Shown here: one piece after another, positions 44,644 through 53,226 of the stretch | How the letters are laid out: every line of letters begins with the position of its first letter | How positions within the stretch are numbered: the stretch's first letter is position 1 | Assembly: GCF_947492715.1 (NCBI RefSeq) | Contig: NZ_CANLNS010000003.1 | Coordinates: forward strand, 333,363 to 397,362 | Direction: 5' to 3' | Length of the DNA stretch: 64,000 bases | Source of the DNA: an uncultured Psychroserpens sp. | Lineage (GTDB): Bacteria > Bacteroidota > Bacteroidia > Flavobacteriales > Flavobacteriaceae | Translations under genes and position numbers: made by a program | Notes under the pieces: generated by a model | What the model was told of the DNA's origin: nothing | Seen by the model: the letters and a program-made list of their open reading frames with translations, nothing else | The model's database searches: none

Positions 44644-45483
44644 TTGGAAGCGCTCTTTAATTATTTTGAAACCATACCTTCGCATCATAGAAGTTTAATT
44701 CTCGTTGGTGGATTAACAGTATTCTGGTTATTAGAAGGAACATTACCTTTATATAATTTTAAGTACAAAAAATGGAAACACGCTATTCCTAACTTGTTTT
44801 TTACGTTAACAACAATCATCATTAATTTTGGTTTGGCTTTTTTATTAGTAGGTACGGCAAACTGGGTTGGAAAACATGATTTTGGTATTATAAACTGGAT
44901 GCCTAACTTACCGCTTTGGGCCTATATACTTTTAGGTGTTTTGTTATTAGATTTTATTGGAGCTTATTTGGCGCATTATGTAGAGCACAAGGTAAAGCCA
45001 CTTTGGATGGTGCATCTGGTGCATCATACAGATCATAAAGTAGATACGACTACGGCAAATAGACATCATCCCTTAGAGAGCATTATACGTTTTGTGTTTA
45101 CCTTATTTGGTGTGTTTATTATTGGCGCTCCAATAGCTATTGTTATGCTATATCAGTCAATGTCGTTGGTTGCAACACAGTTTAGTCATGCCAATATTAA
45201 ACTTCCTAAAAAAGTAGATAAAATCCTTAGTTACGTTTTGGTGTCACCAGATATGCATAAAGTTCATCATCATTATATGTTGCCTTATACAGATTCAAAC
45301 TATGGAAATATCTTTTCTATTTGGGACCGAATTTTTGGAACTTTTATGAGCCTTGATAGAGATGCTATTGTCTATGGCGTAGATACATTTCCAGATGAAG
45401 AAGCTAACGGTAAAATAGGAGAACTTTTAAAACAGCCGTTTCATAAATATCGAAAACCAACTATTACAGAAACTTTAGAGTGA
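44644..45483 (+). CDS. Sterol desaturase / fatty acid hydroxylase superfamily protein
   Basis: A 279-residue membrane enzyme with four or five spans and the eight-histidine di-iron pattern: HYVEH, HLVHHTDH, RHHPLE and MHKVHHHY. The family hydroxylates or desaturates lipids using O2. It begins with a TTG codon 5 nt after the previous stop, so it is translationally linked. The lipid substrate cannot be told. Confidence 0.85.
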   Translation: MEALFNYFETIPSHHRSLILVGGLTVFWLLEGTLPLYNFKYKKWKHAIPNLFFTLTTIIINFGLAFLLVGTANWVGKHDFGIINWMPNLPLWAYILLGVLLLDFIGAYLAHYVEHKVKPLWMVHLVHHTDHKVDTTTANRHHPLESIIRFVFTLFGVFIIGAPIAIVMLYQSMSLVATQFSHANIKLPKKVDKILSYVLVSPDMHKVHHHYMLPYTDSNYGNIFSIWDRIFGTFMSLDRDAIVYGVDTFPDEEANGKIGELLKQPFHKYRKPTITETLE

Positions 45484-45661
45484 GTATTTCGATTAAAGCA
45501 CTTGCTATAAATATTAAATCATATAAAACACCTTACTTCGGTTTTATTTACCGTTCATGGAGTTTTTTGTTCTCTATTCAAAAAAGAAATTAGTTTTAAG
45601 GTTCGGGATTATAAAAAATGCTATTAGTTTAGATGTTGTTGACGTTAACCAACGTTTATAA

Positions 45662-46060
45662 ATGAGAACAGTATTTGTTATAATCTTTTTTAGTATAATG
45701 ACCTTAACGAGCTATACAATTCAAGCTCAAAATGACTTCGCAAAACTTGAAAAGAATGTCAATATAAGGGCCAAAGGTTTAATTCAAAAGTTAAATCATA
45801 CCAAAGACACTTTAATTCTTAAAAGTGATTCACTTATTCGTAAAGTGTATTCTGTTAGTACAGATTATAAACGAGAAATTGACATGGCTGTTAACGCTAA
45901 GGATGTCAAGATTCCACTTAATAGACTAAGTAAAGGGAAGCATGTGTTTGTTGCCGTACAATCACCTATTCGTATTGTATTTGTCGTTAAAGTTTTTAGA
46001 GATAACGAGTGGTTGTTAGCAATGGAAGAGGAGCGCTTAGCTTCTAAGAATGATAAGTAA
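45662..46060 (+). CDS. Small secreted hypothetical protein
   Basis: A 132-residue protein with a signal peptide (MRTVFVIIFFSIMTLTSYTIQAQ). Charged, with no recognised motif; the middle (LNRLSKGKHVFVAVQSPIRI) looks like a short beta-rich domain. It stands alone with about 180 nt of empty sequence upstream and is convergent with the NamZ-like gene. Confidence 0.55.
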   Translation: MRTVFVIIFFSIMTLTSYTIQAQNDFAKLEKNVNIRAKGLIQKLNHTKDTLILKSDSLIRKVYSVSTDYKREIDMAVNAKDVKIPLNRLSKGKHVFVAVQSPIRIVFVVKVFRDNEWLLAMEEERLASKNDK

Positions 46061-46072
46061 AGACCTTACGCA

Positions 46073-47365
46073 TCAATCGTATATCAAATACTTTGATCTG
46101 GTCTTTTTAAATGCTTCAAGACCTTTAATCCAAGTTTCACGTATGTCTTTTTCAGAAATACCAGCTTCTATTTGTGATTGTAAAGATTTTGTTCCAGCAA
46201 GTGTTGTAAAGTAATCATTAAAAAAGACCTTTTTGTCAATCGAATTTTGATAGGCTCTAATGAGGTATCCTAAGTCTAATTTGTTCATTTTTTGATGTTT
46301 ACTTAAATCCTCACCATAACACAATACACCATCATTTTTTGGGTATTTAGAACCTTCATTTGGTGAAGGAATATATTTAAAAGTATAAATGGTTTTATCT
46401 AAATATGGGCTTCCATAAATTTGAAATTGCTTAGAAGTTCCTCGGCCAGCATTAACATTTGTGCCTTCAAAGAAACAAAGGCTAGGGTAGAGGTTAATAC
46501 TTTGGTCGTTTGGTAAGTTTGGAGATGGTTTAACAGGTAAATTGTAATTTTTATCATGCGTGTAATTTTGCATATCTATCACTGTAATATCGCATGTTAT
46601 CTTATCTTTTAACCAACCTTCGCCATTAATCATCTTTGCATATTCACCTATGGTCATACCATGAACAACAGGTATAGGATGCATACCAACAAAACTTTCA
46701 TGCTCTCGCTCTAAAATAGGACCATCTATATAACGTCCATTAGGGTTGGGCCTATCAAAAATGAGCATTGGAATATTTGCTTCTGCACAAGCCTCCATTA
46801 CATAATGTAAACTAGAAATATAGGTGTAAAAGCGTGCGCCTACATCCTGAATATCGAAGATTACAATATCTAAATTTGCCAATTGCTCTGGAGAAGGTTT
46901 TTTGTTTTTAGCGTAAATCGATACAATTGGAATTCCCGTTTTTGTGTCAACACCATCTTTTAATAGTTCTCCCGCATCTGCTTTGCCTCTAAACCCATGT
47001 TCGGGAGCAAAAACTTTAGAGACGGTAATCCCATCGTAATTGTGTAAATAATCAACCAAATGGTAAGTTTTAGTAGCGCTTCCCATCGTTGAGGCATCAA
47101 TAGCTCGGCGTTCTAAAACGCTCATTATAGACGTTTGATTGGCAACAATTCCAACGCGTTTTCCTTTAAGTAACGGTACATATACACCTATTCGATTTGC
47201 CCCAACAATAATACTATCGCTCAATTTAGTGAAGGTTTCACTTTGGTGATTCATCTCATTATTTATAGCAGAATCAGTATTAGTTTTATTCCCACAGGAA
47301 ATCAAGACTAAAACTAGCATTGTAATTATTGGGAAAACCCTATTTTTGAACATCGATAAACGCAT
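46073..47365 (-). CDS. namZ: DUF1343 exo-beta-N-acetylmuramidase (NamZ-like) lipoprotein
   Basis: A 430-residue protein. A lipoprotein signal ends at LVLISCGNK (starting from MFKN at 47353, which may be the true start). The DUF1343 core is plain: KRVGIVANQTSI, KVFAPEHGFRG, GIPIVSIYAKNKKPS and IFDIQDVGARFYTYIS. NamZ enzymes remove terminal MurNAc from peptidoglycan fragments and support cell-wall recycling in Bacteroidota. Divergent from the permease gene with 9 nt between start codons. Confidence 0.9.
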   Translation of the reverse strand: MRLSMFKNRVFPIITMLVLVLISCGNKTNTDSAINNEMNHQSETFTKLSDSIIVGANRIGVYVPLLKGKRVGIVANQTSIMSVLERRAIDASTMGSATKTYHLVDYLHNYDGITVSKVFAPEHGFRGKADAGELLKDGVDTKTGIPIVSIYAKNKKPSPEQLANLDIVIFDIQDVGARFYTYISSLHYVMEACAEANIPMLIFDRPNPNGRYIDGPILEREHESFVGMHPIPVVHGMTIGEYAKMINGEGWLKDKITCDITVIDMQNYTHDKNYNLPVKPSPNLPNDQSINLYPSLCFFEGTNVNAGRGTSKQFQIYGSPYLDKTIYTFKYIPSPNEGSKYPKNDGVLCYGEDLSKHQKMNKLDLGYLIRAYQNSIDKKVFFNDYFTTLAGTKSLQSQIEAGISEKDIRETWIKGLEAFKKTRSKYLIYD

Positions 47366-47374
47366 TTTTTAATT

Positions 47375-48613
47375 TTGAATTACGAGTTTTTTATAGCTAA
47401 ACGAATTATTGGTAGTAAATCGTATAAAAGTAGTGTTTCGGCGCCAATAATAAAAATTGGTATTGCTGCTATTACTATTGGCATTGTTGTAATGCTTATT
47501 GCGATTGCAACTGGTTTGGGGCTGCAGAAAAAGGTGAGAGAAAAAGTTGTAGCCTTTAATGGACATATCACTATAAATGAGTTTAATAGTAATGAGTCTA
47601 ATGAGTCTATCGTTCCTATTTCTGTTACGCAGAATTTTTATCCTAAATTTAATAACGTAGATGGTGTCAAACATATACAGGCTGTGGCAACAAAATTTGG
47701 TATTGTTAGAACTGAAACCGATTTTGAAGGCATAGTATTAAAGGGTGTTGGTGCAGATTATGACTGGACTTATATCCAAGATTTTCTTGTAGAGGGTGAG
47801 TTGCCAGTTTATGAAGGTAAACTCAGTAATGATGTAGTCATTTCGAGCTATTTGGCAAACCGTTTAGGATTTAAATTAAATGATACTTTCCAGGTTGTTT
47901 TTAAAAAGGAGAGTATCGAAGACATTCCTTTTCAACGACGTTTTAAGATAGTTGGAATTTTTAACTCAGGATTTCAAGACATCGATAAAAATTTTATGAT
48001 TGGAGACATAAGTCATATTCAACGTATGAATAAGTGGGAATCTAATGAGATTGGAAATTTTGAAGTCTACCTTAACGATTTTACTGAGCTTTCCGAGATT
48101 GAACAACAAATTAGAAACCAAACGCCTTCATTTTTAGATACACAGACCATAGAAGAAAAGTTTGACACCACTTTTGAATGGATTAAAATCTTTGACAATA
48201 ATACCTACGGCATTATAGCTATTATGATTATAGTGGCAGGAATTAATATGATTACGGCTTTGCTTGTGCTTATTTTGGAACGTACGCAAATGATTGGGAT
48301 TTTAAAGGCTTTAGGTAGTAGTAACTGGAGCATAAGGAAGATGTTTTTATACAATGCTACTTATCTCGTATGTTTAGGATTGTTTTGGGGCAACCTTATA
48401 GGTCTTGGTCTCCTCTTTGCTCAACAGAAATTTGGCGTGCTTAAATTTCCAGATCCAGAACAATATTATGTATCTATTATCCCAGTGCATATAGGATTAG
48501 ATTATATTATTTTATTAAATATAGGCACCTTTATTGCCTGTTTCTTAATGCTATTGATACCGTCAATAATTATCACAAAGATTTCGCCTGTCAAAGCGAT
48601 TCGATTTGAATAG
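47375..48613 (+). CDS. LolC/LolE-like ABC transporter permease (FtsX/MacB fold)
   Basis: A 412-residue protein with four spans: one near residue 25-45 and three after 270. It has the large periplasmic MacB-type domain between. Typical pieces are FIAKRIIGSKSYKSSVSAPI and the C-terminal ITALLVLILERTQMIGILKA. It resembles the lipoprotein-releasing permeases. The start is TTG, keeping the conserved MNYEFFIAKR opening. No ATPase gene is adjacent. Confidence 0.85.
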   Translation: MNYEFFIAKRIIGSKSYKSSVSAPIIKIGIAAITIGIVVMLIAIATGLGLQKKVREKVVAFNGHITINEFNSNESNESIVPISVTQNFYPKFNNVDGVKHIQAVATKFGIVRTETDFEGIVLKGVGADYDWTYIQDFLVEGELPVYEGKLSNDVVISSYLANRLGFKLNDTFQVVFKKESIEDIPFQRRFKIVGIFNSGFQDIDKNFMIGDISHIQRMNKWESNEIGNFEVYLNDFTELSEIEQQIRNQTPSFLDTQTIEEKFDTTFEWIKIFDNNTYGIIAIMIIVAGINMITALLVLILERTQMIGILKALGSSNWSIRKMFLYNATYLVCLGLFWGNLIGLGLLFAQQKFGVLKFPDPEQYYVSIIPVHIGLDYIILLNIGTFIACFLMLLIPSIIITKISPVKAIRFE

Positions 48614-48637
48614 CTAGCTAACTATTTCTTTTTATTT

Positions 48638-48759
48638 GGGCGTTCCACTTTATCACTTTTTAGAGCTAAAGTGTCAGGCTGTTCGTTATATCTTTTTATT
48701 GTTTGAATTTTCACTGCGCTCAATTCCTATAAAAAGGATGCCACTGCCATCCTTAACGC
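48638..48759. repeat. Structured intergenic element with complementary ends
   Basis: The segment begins GGGCGTTCC and ends CCTTAACGC; GCGTT pairs with AACGC at the two ends. Inside, CACTTTA pairs with TAAAGTG, CTTTTTAT pairs with ATAAAAAG and GGATG pairs with CATCC. It lies between the permease stop and the cysteine synthase promoter. The sequence resembles dispersed repeats I recall from many flavobacterial genomes. Only one copy was noticed in this window. Confidence 0.55.
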
Positions 48760-48858
48760 GACTAGCTTAAAACCATATGGGCTTTCGTTTCATTTTTAAT
48801 CTCATGTTATGAGAACTAAGATTTCCGAAGAAAACCTATTTAAATCTTGAGTTTTGTC

Positions 48859-48866
48859 TATTTTTG
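48859..48866 (+). promoter_or_regulatory. Candidate -7 box of the cysteine synthase gene
   Basis: TATTTTTG lies 18 nt before ATG 48885 and overlaps the longer ORF-track start at 48864, which argues for the later start. It is followed by the small inverted repeat TTTTGCATCGCAAAA. Confidence 0.5.
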
Positions 48867-48884
48867 CATCGCAAAATAAAGACA

Positions 48885-49865
48885 ATGGACTACGCAGAAA
48901 ATATATTAGGTACAATTGGTAATACGCCATTAGTAAAATTAAATAAATTAACATCAGACTTGCCTTGTTTGGTATTGTCAAAATATGAAACATTTAACCC
49001 AGGGAACTCGGTTAAAGATCGTATGGCATTAAAAATGATTGAGGATGCCGAAGCCGATGGTCGTTTAAAACCAGGAGGAACAATTATTGAAGGGACTTCA
49101 GGAAACACAGGAATGGGTTTAGCCTTGGCAGCCATAGTAAAAGGTTATAAATGTATTTTCGTTATTAGCGATAAGCAATCTAAAGAGAAGATGGATATTC
49201 TTAGAGCTGTAGGAGCAGAGGTTGTTGTATGTCCAACAGATGTAGAGCCAGATGATCCAAGAAGTTATTATTCGGTATCAAAACGCTTAGGGGAAGAAAC
49301 ACCTAACTCTTGGTATGTGAACCAATATGATAATCCAAGCAACGCCAAAGCACATTACGAAAGTACTGGTCCAGAGATTTGGAAGCAAACCGATGGAAAA
49401 GTGACACATTTTGTTGTAGGTGTTGGAACAGGAGGAACTATTTCTGGCGTAGGAAAATATCTAAAAGAACAAAATCCAGATGTGAAAGTTTGGGGTGTTG
49501 ATACCTATGGAAGCGTGTTTAAAAAATACCATGAGACAGGTGTCTTTGATGAGAAAGAAATCTATCCTTATGTGACCGAAGGTATCGGTGAAGATATTTT
49601 ACCCGAAAATGTAGATTTTTCGATTATCAACGGGTTTACAAAAGTAACCGATAAAGATGCCGCTGTATACACTCAGCTATTAGCTAAAGAAGAAGGTATG
49701 TTCTTGGGAAATAGCGCAGGAGCAGCGATTAAAGGTTTATTGCAGTTAAAAGACGAGTTTACTAAAGACGATGTTGTTGTGGTATTATTTCATGATCATG
49801 GCAGTCGTTATGTAGGTAAAATGTTTAACAACGAGTGGATGCGTGAGATGGGATATATAGATTAG
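48885..49865 (+). CDS. cysM: PLP-dependent cysteine synthase family protein
   Basis: The start is set at ATG 48885 (MDYAENILGTIGNTPLVKLN), the normal opening of the family. The 326-residue fold-type II PLP enzyme has the lysine in FNPGNSVKDRMAL, the substrate loop GTSGNTGMGLA and the phosphate cup GVGTGGTISGVGKYL. It makes cysteine from O-acetylserine and sulfide, or belongs to the closely related cystathionine beta-synthase branch. The subtype is not certain. Confidence 0.85.
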   Translation: MDYAENILGTIGNTPLVKLNKLTSDLPCLVLSKYETFNPGNSVKDRMALKMIEDAEADGRLKPGGTIIEGTSGNTGMGLALAAIVKGYKCIFVISDKQSKEKMDILRAVGAEVVVCPTDVEPDDPRSYYSVSKRLGEETPNSWYVNQYDNPSNAKAHYESTGPEIWKQTDGKVTHFVVGVGTGGTISGVGKYLKEQNPDVKVWGVDTYGSVFKKYHETGVFDEKEIYPYVTEGIGEDILPENVDFSIINGFTKVTDKDAAVYTQLLAKEEGMFLGNSAGAAIKGLLQLKDEFTKDDVVVVLFHDHGSRYVGKMFNNEWMREMGYID

Positions 49866-49872
49866 TCCCTAT

Positions 49873-50343
49873 CTAAATGTCTTTTTTAATCAATTTTTTA
49901 AGTATGGCTATTTGTCCTAAATGGTAATGGGTATGTTCTATGATACCTGTAATATTACTATAGTAACTTCCGTATTTAGGATCTGTGAAATTTTGCCATA
50001 ATTGATCTTCGGTTAAAATTTCGATGTGTTTTGCTAAGGCTTCAGCGTTTGTCCAAACACGTTCTAGCATGTTTTGCCATTCGCTTTCCGATGTAATTTT
50101 TGGATGGTCGTAACTAAACTTGTCTCTAATTTCGAGAGGTTTATTATTAAAAACGTCTAATACACCTGTAACATAATAACTTACATGGAAGGTAAGAGCT
50201 AGTATAGTATTGCAGTCAGATATTTCAGTTGTAGCATCTTTATAGCTAACATTGGCTAACTGATCTCTAAGGTTAGATGTCGTCCAATTTCCACCAAAAT
50301 GAATGGCTCTAAAATGTTTGGCTAGTACTGTACTTAAGTTCAT
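49873..50343 (-). CDS. DinB family protein
   Basis: A 156-residue four-helix-bundle protein. Metal-binding His residues are in ALTFHVSYYVTGVL and the C-terminal IIEHTHYHLGQIAIL. DinB/YfiT proteins are thiol-linked transferases or stress proteins of mostly unknown role. Single gene, facing cysM. Confidence 0.82.
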   Translation of the reverse strand: MNLSTVLAKHFRAIHFGGNWTTSNLRDQLANVSYKDATTEISDCNTILALTFHVSYYVTGVLDVFNNKPLEIRDKFSYDHPKITSESEWQNMLERVWTNAEALAKHIEILTEDQLWQNFTDPKYGSYYSNITGIIEHTHYHLGQIAILKKLIKKDI

Positions 50344-50370
50344 TTTTAGCTTAAAGGTAGTAAAAGTTAC

Positions 50371-51420
50371 TTAACCTTCTTCATTGAAAAAGACCTTGTA
50401 ATAGTGCATTTTTTTGTCTTCATCGTAACCCCGTTCTAAATACTCTGCTGAGGCATCTGGAGCATCAACATCCAGTTTTATTTGAATATTGGTGTCGAGC
50501 TTGATTTCCGTTTTAATCTTCTGCTTTTGTTTTTTTAGAACTTTTTCAGAAACGTCAAATTGATTTCTAATCAGCACATTATGGTCGCTTTCGTATGTTT
50601 TTTTATAATCTTCGAAAAGCTGAATAGCGTCTTCTTTTTCAAAAACGTCTTCCTTAAAAGATTCGATATTCACAACTTCATGTTCCTTAAAGAAATCGAC
50701 TGTTTTAGCCAAGAAATTACTTTGTTCTTGACCGCCAAACTGTGGCTGCATCACATCTTTTGAGAATTCCCGACACATTTCGATATAGTTCTTTGTATGT
50801 TGGTTTGAATCATCGGGATATTTAATGTTTAAAAAGCTCTTAATCCAATACTGCGCATCGTAGTTATTATTATCTACACTTAAAACTATTTTGCCTTCGG
50901 TGTCTGCTGCATTTAAAATTAAAACCCCTTTATCTACTTTTTTAGTGGCGATTCCTTTTTGGGTAATAATGTCATAACTCCCCTGTTCTAAATAGGTTTG
51001 AAAGAAATGGGATTTGTTTTCAATTTTAAAAATACCAACAGCATCTGTTTGATAATCTTCGTATTGGATATCATGAAAAAGACAAACTATAACGTCTCCA
51101 GTCTTTATTTGAGCAGAATTTGATTGCTCAAACAAATGCATTACAATATGCTTTGAAATGTCTACAAAGTCGGTGTCGTCTTGCAAAATTTGAGAGGCAT
51201 AGCTGTTAATTTCATTGAGATCTATATTAGCATGATGATTAAATCTATACGACTCAGCAAGGCTTGTGAAAGGACGCAATAAATAAGGTAATATTAAATC
51301 ATAACTTATTTCTTCAAAGTCTATAGGTTGCTCTGAAAATGCGTTTTTGGTGCTATTAAATTTATTCCCAACTTTGTGTAAAATACACTTAGAAATTGAT
51401 GCTTTATTACGTTTGATCAT
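50371..51420 (-). CDS. Nucleoid-associated protein (NdpA/YejK family)
   Basis: The start is taken at 51420 (MIKRNKASISKCILHKVGNK), dropping seven residues from the track ORF, to match the usual opening. The 349-residue protein shows the NdpA pattern: CILHKVGNKFN, a middle GVLILNAADTEGK and the ending YNLE-like EYLERGYDEDKKMHYYKVFF. It binds DNA or RNA non-specifically in E. coli. Located on its own. Confidence 0.75.
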   Translation of the reverse strand: MIKRNKASISKCILHKVGNKFNSTKNAFSEQPIDFEEISYDLILPYLLRPFTSLAESYRFNHHANIDLNEINSYASQILQDDTDFVDISKHIVMHLFEQSNSAQIKTGDVIVCLFHDIQYEDYQTDAVGIFKIENKSHFFQTYLEQGSYDIITQKGIATKKVDKGVLILNAADTEGKIVLSVDNNNYDAQYWIKSFLNIKYPDDSNQHTKNYIEMCREFSKDVMQPQFGGQEQSNFLAKTVDFFKEHEVVNIESFKEDVFEKEDAIQLFEDYKKTYESDHNVLIRNQFDVSEKVLKKQKQKIKTEIKLDTNIQIKLDVDAPDASAEYLERGYDEDKKMHYYKVFFNEEG

Positions 51421-51470
51421 GACAAAAATTTTGAGCCACAATACTACTAAATTTTGTGGTTAATAAATAC

Positions 51471-51497
51471 AAAAACGCCAAAGAAAACTCTTTGGCG
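51471..51497 (-). terminator. Terminator after the OmpA-family gene
   Basis: On the minus strand CGCCAAAG-loop-CTTTGGCG is followed by TTTTTG, a stable 8-bp stem and T run. It lies 45 nt after the stop at 51542. Confidence 0.85.
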
Positions 51498-51541
51498 CCT
51501 TCATAAAGACTGAGGCATCGATTTGGTTGCTTTAAATGCGG

Positions 51542-53101
51542 TTATTGCTTAATAAATTCTACACGACGGTTTTGGGCTTTTCCTTCGGTTGTACTATTAT
51601 CTCCTACAGGTTCGCTTTCTCCTTTTCCATCCGATATGAGTCTGCTTTTGTCAATTTTATAAACTTTAACAAGGGCCTGTTTAACAGCCTCTGCACGCGC
51701 TTTTGAAAGCGCCATATTGGTGTTGTCACCACCGTCAGAATCTGTATGTCCTACTATTTTTAATTTTATGCTTTCGTCTTGCATTAATACTTGAGATATT
51801 TGACGAATAATGCCGTATGATTGGGTTTGAATATTTGATGATCCTGAATCGAACAATATACCATTTGTAGAGATTTTGCCTTCAGAAAGTAATTTGCGCC
51901 TTAAGTCGACACCACCTTCCGCAATTTTTAAATTTTGAATAAATATAAATTCTTCGCCATCTTTAAAACCGTAAAGATTAAATTTGAGATAACCAATAGA
52001 TGCGGGATCATAAATTAATTGGGGAATATCAACATACTTTTTCTCGTTTACCCAAAGTCTAAATCGTTTTTTGTTGACAGCAATAGAAATATGGGGCTTA
52101 TTGATTACCGCTTTTCTTATATCTGCCGTTAATGTTGCATTAATTTTTTTGTCTGAGGGATCGGTGTTTCGCACTTGAATTCCGAAAGCTCCATATTGTC
52201 CAAAAGGGATAGTTACAAGAGCGTTTGTACGACCATCGGAAAACCCATTGTTGTCGTCTAAAACTATATATAGTCGTGCGGTTGAAGATGTTGGGCTGCC
52301 AACGCCTTTAGTTAGTATATCAAACTCAATAGTATATTCTTCTGGTAGTTTATCATCAATTAATGGAAGATATTTAATGCCGTAACCAGATTTTAGCTGA
52401 AACCAATTTCCTTCAGCCTTATTCGTTTTAACCACTTCACCAGAACCATTTGTATTCCATTTAGATGGGAAATCACCTATGAAATCTTGAGAAAAGTCGT
52501 CAAAAAACAAGAGTTTGTCGCCTGGAACGAAATCGTATTTACTTAATATTTCTAGATTGTCTGAAATATTGCTGTTAGCCTCTTCTTCACTATTGTTCGT
52601 GTCTTTGGTGTTGCCCGAATCTTCAGTTGACGATGAGTTGTTATCTGAATCTTCAGAAGTGTCGGTTTTGTTGTCTTTCTCTTCTTTCCGTTTTCGCTCT
52701 CCTAACAGGAGTTCTTTAGCTGTTTTTATGCTATATTTCAAGGCTTTTTTAGCTCTGTTAATTTGTAATGTAGCTTTCCCTTGTTTAAGCACATTTTGAC
52801 CATCTAAATCTGATAGAATATCTGGGGCACTGTCACTTAAAATAGAAAGATCTTCCAATGCCTCCTCTAAAACATCAATATCTTCATCATCTAATGGTGT
52901 ACCTGCGGCTGCATAACCATCATATTTGTATACTTTATCATAAATATCGAAAGACTCCCTAACAAAATTATCAACGCTAGAGATTCCAACACTACTTTTT
53001 GGTCTTTTAATTTTTTTGGTTTGCGCATGCGATAGGGGAAGAATAAATAGAAATAAGAAACAGGTAAGAAGGGGTTTTGAATATATTGATTTATATTCCA
53101 T
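51542..53101 (-). CDS. OmpA-family outer-membrane protein with LamG-like domain
   Basis: A 519-residue protein: signal peptide (to about residue 27), a helical N-terminal region, a very acidic Ser/Asn/Asp linker (about residues 137-180), a concanavalin-like middle domain starting LLFFDDFSQDFIGDFPSKWN, and a C-terminal OmpA peptidoglycan-binding domain (LKIVGHTDSDGGDNTNMALS, KGESEPVGDN, AQNRRVEF). It probably tethers the outer membrane to the wall. It has its own promoter and terminator. Confidence 0.88.
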   Translation of the reverse strand: MEYKSIYSKPLLTCFLFLFILPLSHAQTKKIKRPKSSVGISSVDNFVRESFDIYDKVYKYDGYAAAGTPLDDEDIDVLEEALEDLSILSDSAPDILSDLDGQNVLKQGKATLQINRAKKALKYSIKTAKELLLGERKRKEEKDNKTDTSEDSDNNSSSTEDSGNTKDTNNSEEEANSNISDNLEILSKYDFVPGDKLLFFDDFSQDFIGDFPSKWNTNGSGEVVKTNKAEGNWFQLKSGYGIKYLPLIDDKLPEEYTIEFDILTKGVGSPTSSTARLYIVLDDNNGFSDGRTNALVTIPFGQYGAFGIQVRNTDPSDKKINATLTADIRKAVINKPHISIAVNKKRFRLWVNEKKYVDIPQLIYDPASIGYLKFNLYGFKDGEEFIFIQNLKIAEGGVDLRRKLLSEGKISTNGILFDSGSSNIQTQSYGIIRQISQVLMQDESIKLKIVGHTDSDGGDNTNMALSKARAEAVKQALVKVYKIDKSRLISDGKGESEPVGDNSTTEGKAQNRRVEFIKQ

Positions 53102-53133
53102 GAGGTTTATAACGAATTGATTAATAGCGAGTT

Positions 53134-53163
53134 TAAAGGTAATTAATCATATTCAATTAGCAA
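53134..53163 (-). promoter_or_regulatory. Promoter of the OmpA-family gene
   Basis: On the minus strand TTTG with TTG at 53163-53161, an exact 19-nt spacer, then TACCTTTA (53141-53134). One mismatch from the -7 consensus, ideal spacing. Confidence 0.55.
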
Positions 53164-53226
53164 AGAACGATGTATAAATAGTTACTTTTTGTGTATAGTT
53201 GGTTAAGGAATGTTTTAGGCTTTTTA

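Noticed and set aside
45484-45661. Empty stretch before the small secreted protein, checked for an RNA or repeat
   Set aside because: No strong hairpin, tRNA-like or repeat pattern seen; only AT-rich spacer.
47369-47674. Minus-strand ORF of 101 residues, rich in Asn and Arg
   Set aside because: Shadow of the permease gene; low-complexity composition typical of antisense frames.
48802-48993. Minus-strand ORF of 63 residues over the cysM promoter
   Set aside because: Covers the cysM start on the opposite strand and has no support as a gene.
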